Below are positions 45,519 through 57,315 of a stretch of DNA of 64,000 bases, piece by piece (position 1 is the stretch's first letter; every line of letters starts with the position of its first letter). The position numbers and the translations under genes are program-made. The stretch lies in the NCBI RefSeq assembly GCF_003589595.1, contig NW_020653854.1, positions 22,400,591 to 22,464,590 on the forward strand. Reading direction: 5' to 3'. Source of the DNA: Hyposmocoma kahamanoa (lineage: Eukaryota; Arthropoda; Insecta; Lepidoptera; Cosmopterigidae). Below the pieces are notes generated by a model that was not told the origin of the DNA, searched no databases, and saw only the letters and a list, made by a program, of their open reading frames with translations.

Positions 45519-46205
45519 AAGTATGGTAACTCCGTACAAACATAGCAACGCGGCTTGTATGTGTGCGCGCCCTTCAAGTGCCGTGTATGGACGCACACAT
45601 CCGCAAAATGCAAATTTTTTATAATATCAAATGACGGCACGTCGAGCGCCTGTCCATGACACTTGTAGTACCAATCAGAACTTTAAATCGAAAGATCAAG
45701 ATCTGAGGGGCACTGCCCGTAACCCTGAGACATAGTTGACAAGTCACCCCGTCCCTTCACAACCGGAACGCAGTATTACTAACATAGTAATGTTAGTATT
45801 GTCTGCTTGGCGCAGAAATAGGTAAGGCCTTTCATTATTATAGTGGTGTTCCATTATGGGCGGGTAGATTTTGCCAGTTCATAGCGGCCATGTTGTTGAG
45901 GCTGCTTTTGTCAAAAATCGAATCTGTTGCATATTTTTCAGTCATTAAAGACAAATTATGGCAAGTTGCAGCGTCGAGCAACACGTGCAAATGATGAAAA
46001 AGTATTATCAAAATGGCTGTTCTATTATTTGTGGCAATAATGCGCACGTTTTAATGTTTACGTGGTCGTCCTTCCCTGTCGACTGTTCAAAGAAGCCCTT
46101 GATGGAAAATCCTTTTTAAGCGAATGTGTGCGTCCGTACACAGCGTGCAGTGAGCGTGCACACATGTAAACCGCGCTCCTGCGCATGAATTGAGTTACCA
46201 TACTT
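45519..46205. mobile_element. Family T inverted-repeat element carrying a family A repeat
   Basis: Left arm AAGTATGGTAACTCCGTACA ... TGTATGGACGCACACATCCG and inverted right arm GCGAATGTGTGCGTCCGTAC ... GAGTTACCATACTT form ~90-bp imperfect arms. A family A copy fills 45613-45835. The same arms bound 5240-6412. Confidence 0.82.
45613..45835 (-). repeat. Family A repeat inside the family T element
   Basis: Minus-strand copy with poly-A end near 45613, bases missing in the middle, ending at GCCAAGCAGACAATACTAAC. It contains a small local palindrome TACTAACATAGTAATGTTAGTA. Confidence 0.75.
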
Positions 46206-46770
46206 ATTGTATTATTATACTATGATACTACTTTGTTTGCTGTATAAAATTCTTTAGAAAAAGACAGTAGGTATCAAATAGGTACAAAACTTCTTAAGCT
46301 TAAAGAGCATTTTTGTATTTTAATCACAAATTGTCATTTTTAATGCATTTGTCGTAATGTATTGTAATGTATTTAGCCGTTGAAAGTAATTGTTAATGTT
46401 CCGAAAGCCTAATACATAAGTACCTATCATATTGATACCTAGAATATAATTATCATTAATTGTACCTCTCTGTGTATGTACTTGGCTACGTCATCTACTC
46501 ATTATATTGCGCTTTCCTACGTTAGTTACGTAAATCTAAGCCTTTAGTAAAAATTATATTTCATTTAAATTGAAGTTGTTTCAATATAATTTTAATTTTG
46601 ATTTTTTGTTTTCTTTTACCTTTTAGTAAAGACACTTGGTAGGGGTTTTTTTAAATAAAAATGGACATATTTAGAACAATGCTAAAGCTGTTAAATTATG
46701 ATAACATAACTCTCATATAAACCAATGGCCACATATACCATACTCTAGCCAAATTCTATGTAAAATAACA
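46206..46770. other. Intergenic sequence, nothing recognised
   Basis: AT-rich; lies between gene 1 and gene 2. Confidence 0.35.
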
Positions 46771-47109
46771 GTGAGAGTCAGAATGGTGGGTCTATCTTAA
46801 CGGATCCTTTTTTTTTTTTTTTTTTTGACGGGGGGGAAATCTTTATGGATAGGTACCCCTGAGCCCAGGGAGACTCAGGGACCCAGGGAGACTCAGGGTA
46901 TCTTAACGGATCCTGACAAATTTAGTGCCAAAAAAATTATTTTTTGACTGTCAATATGGCGGGTGTATCTATGATTTTGCTATAACTTCGTTCTGATGGA
47001 GGTACAATTTTTATAAGCACCAGATCCTATAATAGTACAATTTAGGTACATGATTTGGTACTAAATTTGACAGGATTCGTTAAGATACACCCGCCATTCT
47101 GACTCTGAC
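46771..47109. mobile_element. MITE with ~48-bp ends, split by a LINE insertion
   Basis: GTGAGAGTCAGAATGGTGGG at the left and the inverted CCCGCCATTCTGACTCTGAC at the right continue inward as matching arms through a TATCTTAACG(G/A)ATCCTG(A/T)CAAATTTAGT stretch. The left arm is interrupted at 46808-46898. Confidence 0.87.
46808..46898 (-). mobile_element. Young, strongly 5'-truncated retroposon with 15-bp target duplication
   Basis: TATCTTAACGGATCC at 46793-46807 is repeated exactly at 46899-46913. Between them are 19 T (the poly-A tail of a minus-strand insert), GACGGGGGGGAAATC and a duplicated 18-bp unit based on CCCAGGGAGACTCAGGGA. Perfect duplication and pure tail point to a recent insertion into the MITE arm. 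Confidence 0.92.
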
Positions 47110-47449
47110 GGATAAAACATGTCAACGAACTAACAAGACTTTTTTAGGGTTTTCACCTGATCACTGTTTTACAGTTCCCACAATTTCAATATTTTTCACC
47201 AAAATTCGATAAGGCTATTGATAATACTAACCTCAAATTCATATCTGTGATTAATTTCGTACAATAGAATTTTCAAAGCAAGTCATTCAAAACCATCGAG
47301 TACATAACATGTACCTACTCGAGATTGAAAACCAACATAAAAATTACAAGTATTTAATTATTTATGGAACTGCGTCATCCCTAATTTTTTTTATTTGAAA
47401 TGAGAGTTTACAAACATTTCTAGTTCGAGTTCAAAATCGGAAAATGACG
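47110..47449. other. Intergenic sequence, nothing recognised
   Basis: AT-rich. Confidence 0.35.
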
Positions 47450-47945
47450 CTGGAGGAGATATTTTTTTTTAATGTAAAGTAGAACCCAAACGAGCGGACG
47501 AGCCACTTGATGGGAGGTGGTCTTAGAAGTCCATGGACATCTGTAAAGAGCTGCCTACGCGTTGCCAGCCTTTGAGAGCCGTGTTGACATGCTTTCTGAA
47601 GAACCCCATGTCATAGAGCTCCACTTCAAATAAGGAACGAACGGCCTGTGTAGACTTGCAATGCCAGGCATCTATGATGTGGGGATGGGCTCAACTCCTT
47701 TGGCGGGAGGTGCCGTGGTGGAAACGAGACGGTGGCACCAATTCGAAAAGTTTCTCTGAGCACTCCCCGTTATAAAGACGGTAGAACACACACAGAGAGC
47801 CAACGTCTCTCCGTAAACTAAGGGGCTCCATACCGTCTGTGAGTTTGGGATCATCGATAATATGAACAGTCCTACGTTGGAGTTGATGTAGTAAATTAAT
47901 ATAAAATAAAATCTTGCAATTTTCTTTCTTTTCATCTAATATTAC
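47450..47945 (-). mobile_element. LINE 3' region
   Basis: The T-run at 47462 marks a poly-A end on the minus strand. Next inward is TCCATGGACTTCTAAGACCA with CCTCCCATCAAGTGGCTCGT, a signature I associate with lepidopteran LINE 3' ends, and then a GC-richer coding-like segment on the minus strand up to about 47900. Frames are broken. Confidence 0.65.
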
Positions 47946-48039
47946 CTACTATCTAACAGTAAGTGAAAAACAAATTATTTTATTCATAAATCATTATATA
48001 TCAGTAGGTAGGTACTTCGTAAATTTTACAACATCCACT

Positions 48040-48542
48040 ATATAATCAGAAATAGAGATGAAATGTCATTTAAACTACTAAACTATTCTGCCAAATCATT
48101 TCTTTGACAACTGCGCTCCGATTGGTCAGCCTGAATTTGAACCAATTCACGTGAGACGTCAATTGTTTCACTTCAAGCTGACCAGTTTAACTTGAGCTTT
48201 GCTATAATGGACGATAATTGAAAAATTACATATTTAATGTTTAAGTACCGATGAAATGTGATTCCGTTTGTTTTGTAATTAGATGTTTTGTTGTTTTTCT
48301 CACACCACCGAATGGAACAGCCCCAATTGTTAGAGATATTATCTTTATTACAATAAATACAGAATATTTTTTTGGAATATACGGCCAACTAGTGACCTGT
48401 GTACGTCTCCACGTACATACAGGTCAGTAGTTGGCCTGTCTATATTCAGTGCAAACGAGAGTTGATATTTATAAGAGCTGTATCGCTAATGTGTTACCAG
48501 GAATATATGGCCTTTATTTCGTCTCTATTTCTGGTTATATAC
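48040..48542. mobile_element. Family G inverted-repeat element, second copy
   Basis: Ends TATAATCAGAAATAGAGATG and, inverted, CGTCTCTATTTCTGGTTATA. The interior matches 26648-27340 without the family H insertion. A local hairpin at 48388-48434 (GGCCAACTA…TAGTTGGCC) is specific to this copy. Confidence 0.83.
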
Positions 48543-48904
48543 TAGGTATTTTACAACAATTGGCCAGTTAGGTGTTACTTCTTTCTTTATAATCCAATTA
48601 CCTACTCACCTATTTAAAATCTAATTACGCGAGCAGGCCGTAGTCAGAGATAGCATAAATTAATATAAAGAAAAAAAATATTTTCCCATAGCGTCATTGG
48701 TAATTAGCATAGACAAAAAAATGATCTTTTTCTATGCCGTCATTGGTTGCCTAGCAACGTTTTGTTCTTAAACTTTTTATGTCAAGTTTTGCTTTGCTGC
48801 TGCCTAAACTACATATTACTTAATAGTTACTACGTAACAGATACATCACTCTCACACAAAATCGAAAATACCTACGCTATAATAGCCTAGTTAGTCTGAC
48901 TAAT

Positions 48905-49192
48905 GACACCGTCGACAGGCGTGTTGCTTATCACAAGTCGTGCGTCTGGTGATAAGCAACACGCCTGTCCATAGCAATTGCACTGCCACTCAGAGCTTTT
49001 TTTGGCACTGACACTGCGGCTGACACGTTGAGACATAAGTTGACAAGTCACTTAATACTAATCTCAGCAGCACCCTTACCCTTCAAAACTTACTACGTTT
49101 CTACGTAGTAATGCTCATTTTACTGCTTGGCGTCAGAAATAAATTAGACGGCAGTACTTACACCCCTGGACGAGCTCTGCTGCTACCAAAAA
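48905..49192 (-). repeat. Family A repeat ending in a short foldback
   Basis: Minus-strand copy; its 3' part is folded back so that 48914-48934 is the exact inverse of 48949-48969. The usual poly-A end is lost. Confidence 0.75.
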
Positions 49193-49452
49193 TATGTCAT
49201 TTGTCAAATGTCGCCGTATTTACACTAATTAGAATTTTGTATAAGTTACTACAGACTGATTTATTTTATATGCAAATTGGTTAGTTACAGGTTTATCTAA
49301 TGTCAAACATCAATATATTACATAAAGGACGATGACCGATGCAATATGGAGGAATGCCCTAACTTTAAGCTGGCATGTCCATAAGCTGTAGTTTTTCATT
49401 TTATTTTAAAGCAGCTTATTTGAACATTATTAATAATAATAATAAACTTAAC

Positions 49453-49520
49453 TTACTGGCGTATAGCTTACCATCAGGCGCACGACTAGTTCGTCCCGCC
49501 ACTTGATGTTATATAAAAAT
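49453..49520 (+). repeat. Family A 3' end only
   Basis: GGCGTATAGCTTACCATCAG through CACTTGATGTTATATAAAAA. Confidence 0.65.
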
Positions 49521-50004
49521 AGTACTTTTCGTAACCTATAACTGTTTAATAATCAAACAATCTTATAGAATTAAATCCCAAGTTAAGCATATTGGGAAAA
49601 AATACCAGGCTGTTTTTCAGCATCCAACTGCGCTTCAGTAGGTAAGTTGTCCTGCCTAGTTGTGATCTCCCCAAAACTTTTTTCTTAAAAATAAGCTACA
49701 CTGCAACTCACACATCTGGCAACTCAGCACAATAAATATAATAAATTGCTATAAATTAAAAAATAATAATAAACTGCAATCTGTGACTTTCGTCGCCATT
49801 AACACCATTAATAATGAACCGAAAATGCAACAGAATTACAATTTCTTTTTTCATTCAGAATAAACTACTGCTTTAATGAGTTGTAGATTATTATAAAAAA
49901 TGTAGTTTTAATTAATGTACTATAATTAAAAACATTAATTTGCTGGACATTTTAAGTAAGATGAAGGCAGTATTAGTATCATCCTTTCTAAATATGTATA
50001 GTAT
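49521..50004. other. Intergenic sequence, nothing recognised
   Basis: AT-rich. Confidence 0.3.
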
Positions 50005-50318
50005 ATTTTTTTTATTTTCTTTTTTAAATACTAAGTGACAGGAAGGTACAAGCTGTGCACCTGATGGTAAACGACACGCTTGTCTAAAATAATTGCAGTG
50101 CCATTCATAGCTTTAAATCGAAAAGATCTGTGCACTGCCTCTTTGCCCATCACCCTGAGACATAAGCTGAAAAGTCCCATGTGCCTATAATTTCACCAGC
50201 ACCCTTGCCCTTCAAAATCTCGCAGTAATGCTCACGTTACGGCTTGGCGGCAGAAATAGAAAGGGGGGCAGTACTTCCCTGGATGAATTTTTTCACAAGG
50301 AATTTTACTGCTATTAAA
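50005..50318 (-). repeat. Family A repeat, full length
   Basis: Minus-strand copy from the T-run at 50008 to the AATAGCAGTAAAATTCCTTG start at about 50316. Confidence 0.8.
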
Positions 50319-50879
50319 TATTATTATCATTGCATACATTGATGTCCCGTAAGTGTAGAAGTACTTAGTTTTAAGCTATTATGTTCAATATTAATTATTT
50401 AATACATTTAATGTAGTGTGGTCTATGTAGAATATCCTGAATTAATAATAAGTAAATAAATGTCCACTTGTACTCAACGCAAAAGACACTCTTTGGAAAT
50501 GTCCTAATACAGTCCAAATACAATAGTACTAAGTTGGTCTTATCAGTTTAAGCACTATTTTAAGACGTATTTAAGTTTGATATAACTGAACATTAGGGTA
50601 CGATTTTGTATAATAACAATATTGATGCAAAAAGATCGCCCTCTACAGGAATAATTAAAAACAAATTGAAATGTCAACGAAATAGAACAGTAGCAAGCAA
50701 TGTTTCAACCTGGTCGTGAAAATACAAATTTAAATAACAAATACATTGGTAGATACTTACAAAAAGATGACCTTTTATAGAGGCATTGCTAATTGGAATT
50801 TGGACCCGTAAGTAGGCAGGTAAGTATGTAGAGACGATTAAAAAACTATACATCAACAACTAACAACAAGAGTGCCGAC
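50319..50879. other. Upstream flank of gene 2's probable first exon
   Basis: No repeat recognised in the ~560 bases before the GC-rich exon; it may include the promoter. No TATA box at a set distance could be assigned because the exon start is unknown. Confidence 0.3.
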
Positions 50880-51152
50880 AAGCAAGTGATAGGCATATTC
50901 CAGCTGCTCGGTCTTGGACCTTGGACAAATCGATAAGCGGAATCACATCGCCCACTCGGCACACGGCATCACACGACACAAGGCATCGGTCACTCGACTC
51001 GCTCGCCGGCACATCCGCGTCTGCGCTACAACCGGCGCGCGCGCACCCAAAACATTTACACTACAACGAAGTGCGTGAATTTAAAAACAAAATTAAATCA
51101 GTGACTGTGTTTGTTCCAAAGGTCGTTTTGGATATACGGAAAAAATAATTAG
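50880..51152 (+). promoter_or_regulatory. Probable untranslated first exon of gene 2
   Basis: A GC-rich, CpG-containing block (with CGGCGCGCGCGCACCC) ends at a very strong AG/GTAAGTGG donor at 51153. It holds an open frame of 75 codons (50921-51148) whose TAA lies four bases before the donor, so the exon is probably 5' UTR with an upstream ORF. Spliced to the acceptor at 59865, that TAA is in frame with, and upstream of, the gene 2 ATG, which makes ATG 59912 the first usable start. The left end is not placed. The link to gene 2 is inferred from strand, order and donor. Confidence 0.45.
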
Positions 51153-52984
51153 GTAAGTGGACATTTGTTACAATATTTCATTATATAAATTATAATTTTA
51201 AAGATTATAACGTAAAACGGCGACCCTTTTGTAGAAAAATCCGTGACAGAAAAGGAAATTTTAGAGCCAAATTAATAAAGTGACTATTCAAAAAGAATTC
51301 AGAATAACTTTCGATAAAGTAGTTGACAGTATCTCTTACTCTATACAGATATGTACTTTCACCCTAAAATGACCTTTTGAAAAGTTATAGAAAAAAGTAA
51401 CCATGTACCAACAATGTACGCATTTTAATATTTAAATTCACCTCTAGGCTATTTATGATAACATGATTTAAAAATCCATGAATAAGTGTGTAGAAAAAAA
51501 ACAGGAAAAAGTTGCAAAAAAGAGTTGGATAATATTATAATAACGTTAAAAGCTAATAGTCTAAAGTCTGCAAGGATTGAAACGAAGTAAGTTGACACTA
51601 TGACACATTGACTTTCAAGTGTACTTAGAGTCGGACACAGAAACATGTAGAATTTTATTATTTTAAATATATACGTCTACGAAAAGTCTTCGAAGAGACT
51701 ATTCAAGGCGAGAGTGAATTGGGATTTTCAAACCATTGTTTGTCACATCATCGCCTAACACGAGGCGACATAGTGGCCAAGCGTGCGTTTAATTTACGTT
51801 AAAAAAACTTTATGTACACATTAAAGTGTTGTAAACATATCACAAAATATTAGCTCAATAGTGAAAGCTATAACTGCCAAGACTGGATTTATAATAATTA
51901 AATTAAAATAAATTTTAAAATAATATATTAATTAAATAAAATATTTATAAACTCTTGGGTCTAAGAGCGTACATACTTTACATCCGGCCCCTGATAACTA
52001 TGGCAGAATGCCTTTATTATTAGTAGATACCTTTGGTCGCTTTTGACATGGCAGTTTGGCGTATCACACATTTCAATGCCAAAATTAATCCTCGTAAAAA
52101 GTCTTCTATTAGGTACTTCAACTGTGAATTGACGCATAGGTATATTTCTCGATCGCTTAATGCATTGTTTTTGGAGAAAAATATGTGTCAGGATCCTAGC
52201 AAGTGAGAGGCTGTGGTCTCAACGGACGGGAAAAGGGCGTGAAGTGTATGTTACTTAATTTAACTGTATACTATACATCAATTATCACTTAATCATCCGC
52301 TGAAACCGTGTAACCAACTAATAGCTACTGCTATCATGTAAACTTAGACAGTGTAAATACATAACAAGTAAGGGAATTAATGGAAATTTTTCGATAGGAA
52401 TTCTTATACGACGAACGAAGTAAAAAACAAGGATAGTGTGACATTTGCCTAGTATAAGTGTAAGAGATCTTCTCCTGACGTGCTCTCTATGTTGGATTCA
52501 AGAGTTAGGATCTAGTCGGTCTATTAAGCGCCATTTTGTTTTCTGCAAAGCTTTTTCTTTGACCTCTATAATATACTACCTACGTAGTTTTCGCAGGTGG
52601 CATTTTGACAAGTTCTTGATGTAATTCTAATGCAATAACAACGAAAATGTTTACACTGGAAGGTATATTTCGGTAACAACTTTGAACGTTAAAATTTGGC
52701 TTTAAATATATAATAATTGACAATAATATTCATAACGACATATTTATTTACTCTGACAAAAGCAAGCTTTTGTAAATAAATTGAATAACAAATAAATAAA
52801 ACTTATTTAACTACTTTATACGAAAAGACTGGTGACGTCCGTATTTGGTATATAGTTTTTATTTTGGTTATCATCTACTTATACGTGGGCCGAAGCCCAC
52901 TTTTGAATTCATCATCATCGGTTTTATACCTCTTTAGTGACTTGCTTTTCGGCGCGATAGTAGGTATCTTTATTATAAAACATT
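51153..52984. other. First intron of gene 2, no recognised element
   Basis: AT-rich; LINE-tail-like runs near 52770-52800 (AATAACAAATAAATAAAA). Confidence 0.35.
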
Positions 52985-53480
52985 GTAAAATCAAAATCAA
53001 AAATCAAAATAATCCTTATTTCATAAGTAAGCATTATTTTACTCGAAATCGTCATATTGGTTAAACTCTACCACTCATTCGTAAGGCAGTTTCCCTTGAG
53101 AAGAATGAGCAAGAAACTCTAGGGGTTGCTCTTTGTAAATAACATTTGTACACATTCAACATTTACAATATTTTTTTGTCAAACGTCAGCGGTGGAGACT
53201 ATCTCCATGAGCTAAACGGGTTACTACCACGGATTTTTGTCATCCAAGTACGCAGAAATTGTATATGTAATAGCCTTTAGTATAAAGTTTTTGTTTCACT
53301 ATAATTTTAAGCCTCGTGAATGGCAAAGTTTGTATATTAACCGGAATCTTGTTGTAGAAGTGTATACATTGCCCCTTAAATGAATTTGTGACTTTGTGAA
53401 GACGACGATCAAGAACAGCTAGTTTATTTTTATTCCTCGTTTTAATGTTATGTCTGTCACTATTGTTCATAAAGAAATTA
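52985..53480 (-). mobile_element. LINE 3' end with C-terminal coding remnant
   Basis: The minus frame at 53470-53240 (HNIKTRNKNKLAVLDRRLHK, then NSFKGQCIHFYNKIPVNIQT) matches the C-terminal layout of the LINE at 56925-57123. A 3' UTR runs to a TTTTGATTTTGA-type tail at 52985-53010. The 5' part is missing. Confidence 0.75.
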
Positions 53481-53514
53481 CTATTCCTGTTAACATAAAT
53501 TACATTTTCATAAA

Positions 53515-53860
53515 TGTACTGTAACGCTAGTGTAAGTTATGTAAGTTTCGTTGAACTTACTTTTAACTTACGTTTGAACTTACGTTTAACTGTAACATCG
53601 TTTAGTTTTTATATAAATGGATGAAAACACATAACACAGTGAACTCGTTAAAGTTTGTAGAGACAGCGTTCTGTCTCCCGTTGAAGAGAGCAGATAGCGA
53701 GTTTATCTCAAACAGGGTCACCGACAGGGCGACATCAACTCCGCTTGGGCGTTATACGTCCGCCTAGTGCCAGACAGAAGTTTCACCTTCGGTTCAAAAC
53801 AGTTGCGGTCGAATACTACATCCATCTACTCCGCCAGACTCTAAAATAATCCTCATTTTT
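53515..53860. repeat. Possible solo LTR or promoter-like block
   Basis: TTTTTATATAAATGG at about 53609 is a TATA-like box with a GC-richer transcribed-looking stretch after it; upstream are repeated AACTTACGTTT words. No terminal TG/CA pair with target duplication was established. Confidence 0.25.
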
Positions 53861-53929
53861 AGCACTAGTTTTTGCTGTAACAGGGATGAAAATTATTAGT
53901 CTGTCTATCTAATATGATAAATCCCCACA

Positions 53930-54235
53930 GCCCGTGACATCATGAGCGCACCGATTTGTATGGGCGAGCTCACGAAACGGGCGAGTACGGGCGGCCTCGG
54001 GCCGACGCGTGTGGCAGCATGTATTCCGATGTGTCTCGAGAGCACAGGCAGTGCGTGCTCTCCCGCCGCGCCTTTGAAGTTACCGATCAGTGGCGGAACG
54101 CGGAACCGAAAAAGCCGCCACGGGCGAGCACGGACGCGCTTGGGCGAACACAGGCGTGCTCTTTTTCCACGGCGTGTTTTCGGCCGTGGGCCGTGGGAAG
54201 CCGCCTCAAGAGTTAATCCTGGGAAGTACTACTAC
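53930..54235. other. GC-rich block of unknown origin
   Basis: About 300 bases of very high GC with repeated GGGCGAGCACGG/GGGCGAGTACGG words and three overlapping plus frames, all without splice support. The right edge abuts a family A copy. It is either an unclassified transposon piece or an intronic CpG island. Confidence 0.35.
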
Positions 54236-54239
54236 AATC

Positions 54240-54545
54240 ATAGCTTTTTTAGTAACAGTTGAGCTTCTTGTGAAAGAGATCATCGAGGGAAGTACAGCCA
54301 CCTTACCTATTTCTTCGGTCAAGCAGTAATGTGAACATTACAGCGTTCCGTGCGTGTTGGTGAAATTACAAGCACATGGGACTTGTCAACTTATGTCTCA
54401 GGGTGTCGGGCGCAGTGGCAGTGCCCCTCATTTGTGATTTAAAGCTCTGAATGGCACTGCAACTGTTATAGACAGGTGTGTCGCTCACCACCATACACAC
54501 GACTTGTTCGTATCGTCACTTAGTTATTATATTTAAAAAAAAAGC
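54240..54545 (+). repeat. Family A repeat, near full length
   Basis: Starts TTTTTTAGTAACAGTTGAGC and ends TTAGTTATTATATTTAAAAA. Confidence 0.8.
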
Positions 54546-54576
54546 TATTTGTATTACGAAATAGTAATCTAAGAGT

Positions 54577-54910
54577 TACTTTTAAAGGGTAATGATGCTG
54601 GTGAAATTACAAACAAATGACTGTCTTCGTGGTCGAGTGGCTTGCACGGTTTTCATGGTGTCGCCATTTCTGAGGTCCCAGGTTCAATTCCCGGCCGTGT
54701 CAGTGTAGAAAAGTAACTTTTCTGTATTGTCTCGCGTGTGGGTGTCGATGGTACCTCTGTTGTTTCCGATTTCCATAACATAAGTGCTTTGGTTATTTAC
54801 TTTGCGATCACAGCAACGTATGTGATATTGACTAATGACACTTGTAAGTATATTCAGGATGACAGCGATCTTTGCGATTTAAAGGTCTGAGTGGCACTGC
54901 AAACGCTATC
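54577..54910 (+). repeat. Family A repeat split by a family C SINE
   Basis: Positions 54585-54615 (GGTAATGATGCTGGTGAAAT) and 54853-54907 (GCGATCTTTGCGATTTAAAG) are consecutive parts of family A. The SINE at 54617-54848 lies between. Confidence 0.72.
54617..54848 (+). mobile_element. tRNA-derived SINE, family C
   Basis: TGGTCGAGTGGCTTGCAC A-box region, GGTTCAATTCCCGGCC B box, and the CTGTATTGTCTCGCGTGTGG body shared with 12229-12445. Confidence 0.85.
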
Positions 54911-56040
54911 AAATCATTCGTTTCTGAGTAGTGAAGGCAAAAAATTGAGTTACGTTTGCCACTATTTGTCATAAAAAAATTATAATATTAATGAGTGCCA
55001 AAAAACAAAAACGTCGTATTTTTGCTGATTAACAGAATCTCCTTAAACACGTCGATGTGTTCCTGAATAGAATAACGTCACTATATTTGTGAAATTATCA
55101 ATACCAATTTAATAATATCTCGATATGTTACATGACGGGTACAGAGGCATAACCATTTGGAAAAAAATAACTATTTCACTTCTCATGCTCTTAAATTTCG
55201 TATTTATGCTGAGTGTAGGCTGCATAAAATGGATTTTATGCTCTAGTGCATAAAATAAAAAACCATCACATTAAATATGTCTAATTGTTGTAATGTTACG
55301 TTCAATTTTATTTAAATAATCTTTTATTTGCAATATTGCGTTTAATTTCCTCGCAATTGAAGTGAAAAGCAGAGTGTATAACTAGTTCGTTGTATGCAAT
55401 CATTACATAATTAGGTTTTAAAATTTCGACCCTATTTCTTAAGCCACTCGGCTTAATAACATTCATTATACAACAATTGCATAAAATACCATATCAGTAA
55501 TTGTTTTTCTTTCAGTTGTACGAAAATCATTAAAAACCTAAATCATTAAAAACTACATAATCGGCGCTATAGTTTAAATTACGTTAGGTTAGTCATTCAT
55601 TTACGCACAAAGTAATCATTAATTTGGCGTCTACATACAGTTAGGTTTGTAAACAACACGTTACTAATACGTCACTACAACGCTGGTAATGATCGATATA
55701 AAATCTTACGCACGTAAAATACCGGGTTTATTACAATCTCTACCAATTACCTTTATATACTACTTAGTTTTCAATCAACGTATAGATGAGATAATGAATT
55801 TGTCGAAAATATGCGGTGTACCCTCTACATTCTATCTAAGAGCTCGTGTTGCCTCCTCTATTTCTAACTAGAAGCTCCTAGATCTCTTTATAGCTTACTA
55901 TGTTCTCTTTTATTTCCTCACTAAATGCGATTCTCGATCTTTCTCTCCTGCTGTTTTCTTCTGTCTTCCCTTCAATGCTACAAACACCTTTTTTAAAATC
56001 TTTTTTATTATTTTTTTAATTTCTATTATTTTCAAAGATT
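54911..56040. other. Gene 2 intron, no recognised element
   Basis: AT-rich; C/T-rich patch at 55860-56000. No exon. Confidence 0.35.
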
Positions 56041-56410
56041 TCTTTATGACGCCAATTTACGGGACGAATAAGTCGCGTCGTGTTAGGCGACACGCCTGTG
56101 CATAGTAGTGACAGTATCACTCAGAGTTTTAAGTCGTAAAGGTCTGAGAGGTACTGCCACTGCACCCGTCACCCTGAAACATAAATTGACAAGTCCCAAG
56201 TGCCTGTAATTTCACCACGCGTGCCGGTTTTAAAGGGTAAGGGTGCTGGGGAAATTGCAGGCACATGGGACTTCTCAACTTATGTCTTAGGGGTCAGGGT
56301 GACGGGTGCAGTGGCGGCGCCTCTCAGATCTGCGTGATTTAAAGCACAACTATTATGGACAGGTGAGTCGCTTACCACCAGGCGTCCCGTCACATAGTAT
56401 ATCGTAAAAA
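56041..56410. repeat. Head-to-head pair of family A copies
   Basis: A minus copy at 56041-56218 ends in TGTAATTTCACCA, and a plus copy starts within four bases and runs to 56410 (GTAAAAAAAATC). The two arms are inverted over about 170 bases with moderate divergence. Confidence 0.8.
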
Positions 56411-56924
56411 AAATCTTCAAATGATATTTTTCTTACTGCATGCCGTTTTTACTACGTTTAATAATTGATTAAATTTCTTATCTACAAATTGTTTATACGA
56501 GTACTGATCTCAAAACGGATATAACATTATTCATGAATAGCAATTTCTTTTCACCACAAACATCTCGCAAGTTTATTATCAAAATGGTATGTGCACGCAA
56601 ACAAATGTAGTAATAATACCTCTTTACAAGCATACATACAAAAATGTTAAACAGAAATGCGAGAAGAAACGTAACCTGCCACAACTCTACATAGCAAAGT
56701 ACTTATTACCTTTTGACGGCTTTCTCCGTAGACAGAGAAAGTGACGTTATAGCTAGTACAGCGTCTCAGAAGTCTCGACGGATCACGATGACGGTCAGTT
56801 AGTCACAATGAATAAACCAAGGCAAAATAGACAAAGTTTTTGGCTCGTAGTTTAGAGTAAGTAAAAAGTGAGAAGATGTCCATAATATTAACCTTAGAAC
56901 TAAGTCTAAACTCATGGTATCGCG
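56411..56924. other. Gene 2 intron, nothing recognised
   Basis: AT-rich. Confidence 0.3.
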
Positions 56925-57315
56925 ATTTCGTTTAACTAAGTTTAAGGTAAACGATTCTTTTATGGGGATCTGTATGTGATTTTACAATAAGATTCCGAAG
57001 TATATATTATCATATCCTAAGTTTAAAACTTACTTTAAAAATATTTTAATTGAAAAACCACGTTACAATATTGACGACAACGTATTACATAAAGATGTAT
57101 GGAAAGACGACATGACTCTAGATTCCACACAAATTTGATTTAAAGTGTATTCCAGGCGATTAAGTTTATTTGAAAAGAGCATTATGAAACTTAGGGTTTC
57201 TTGCTCGCTCTTCTCAGGGAACTCAGTACAGTGAACGAGCAGTAGCTTAAAAATGCGTCAAGTGTGAATTTATTTTACCTATGGAATAAATGATTATTTG
57301 ACTTAGACTTAGAAT
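56925..57315 (+). mobile_element. LINE 3' end with C-terminal coding remnant
   Basis: The plus frame reads RFRLTKFKVNDSFMGICM, a stop, then FYNKIPKYILSYPKFKTYFK and HKDVWKDDMTLDSTQI with a natural TGA at 57121-57123. It is followed by a 3' UTR and the tail TGATTATTTGACTTAGACTT. Related ends are at 8986-9232, 18735 and 52985-53480. Confidence 0.78.

Noticed and set aside
53942..54262. 106-codon frame in the GC-rich block considered as an exon
   Set aside because: Three frames are open at once, no acceptor or donor fits, and it runs into a family A repeat.
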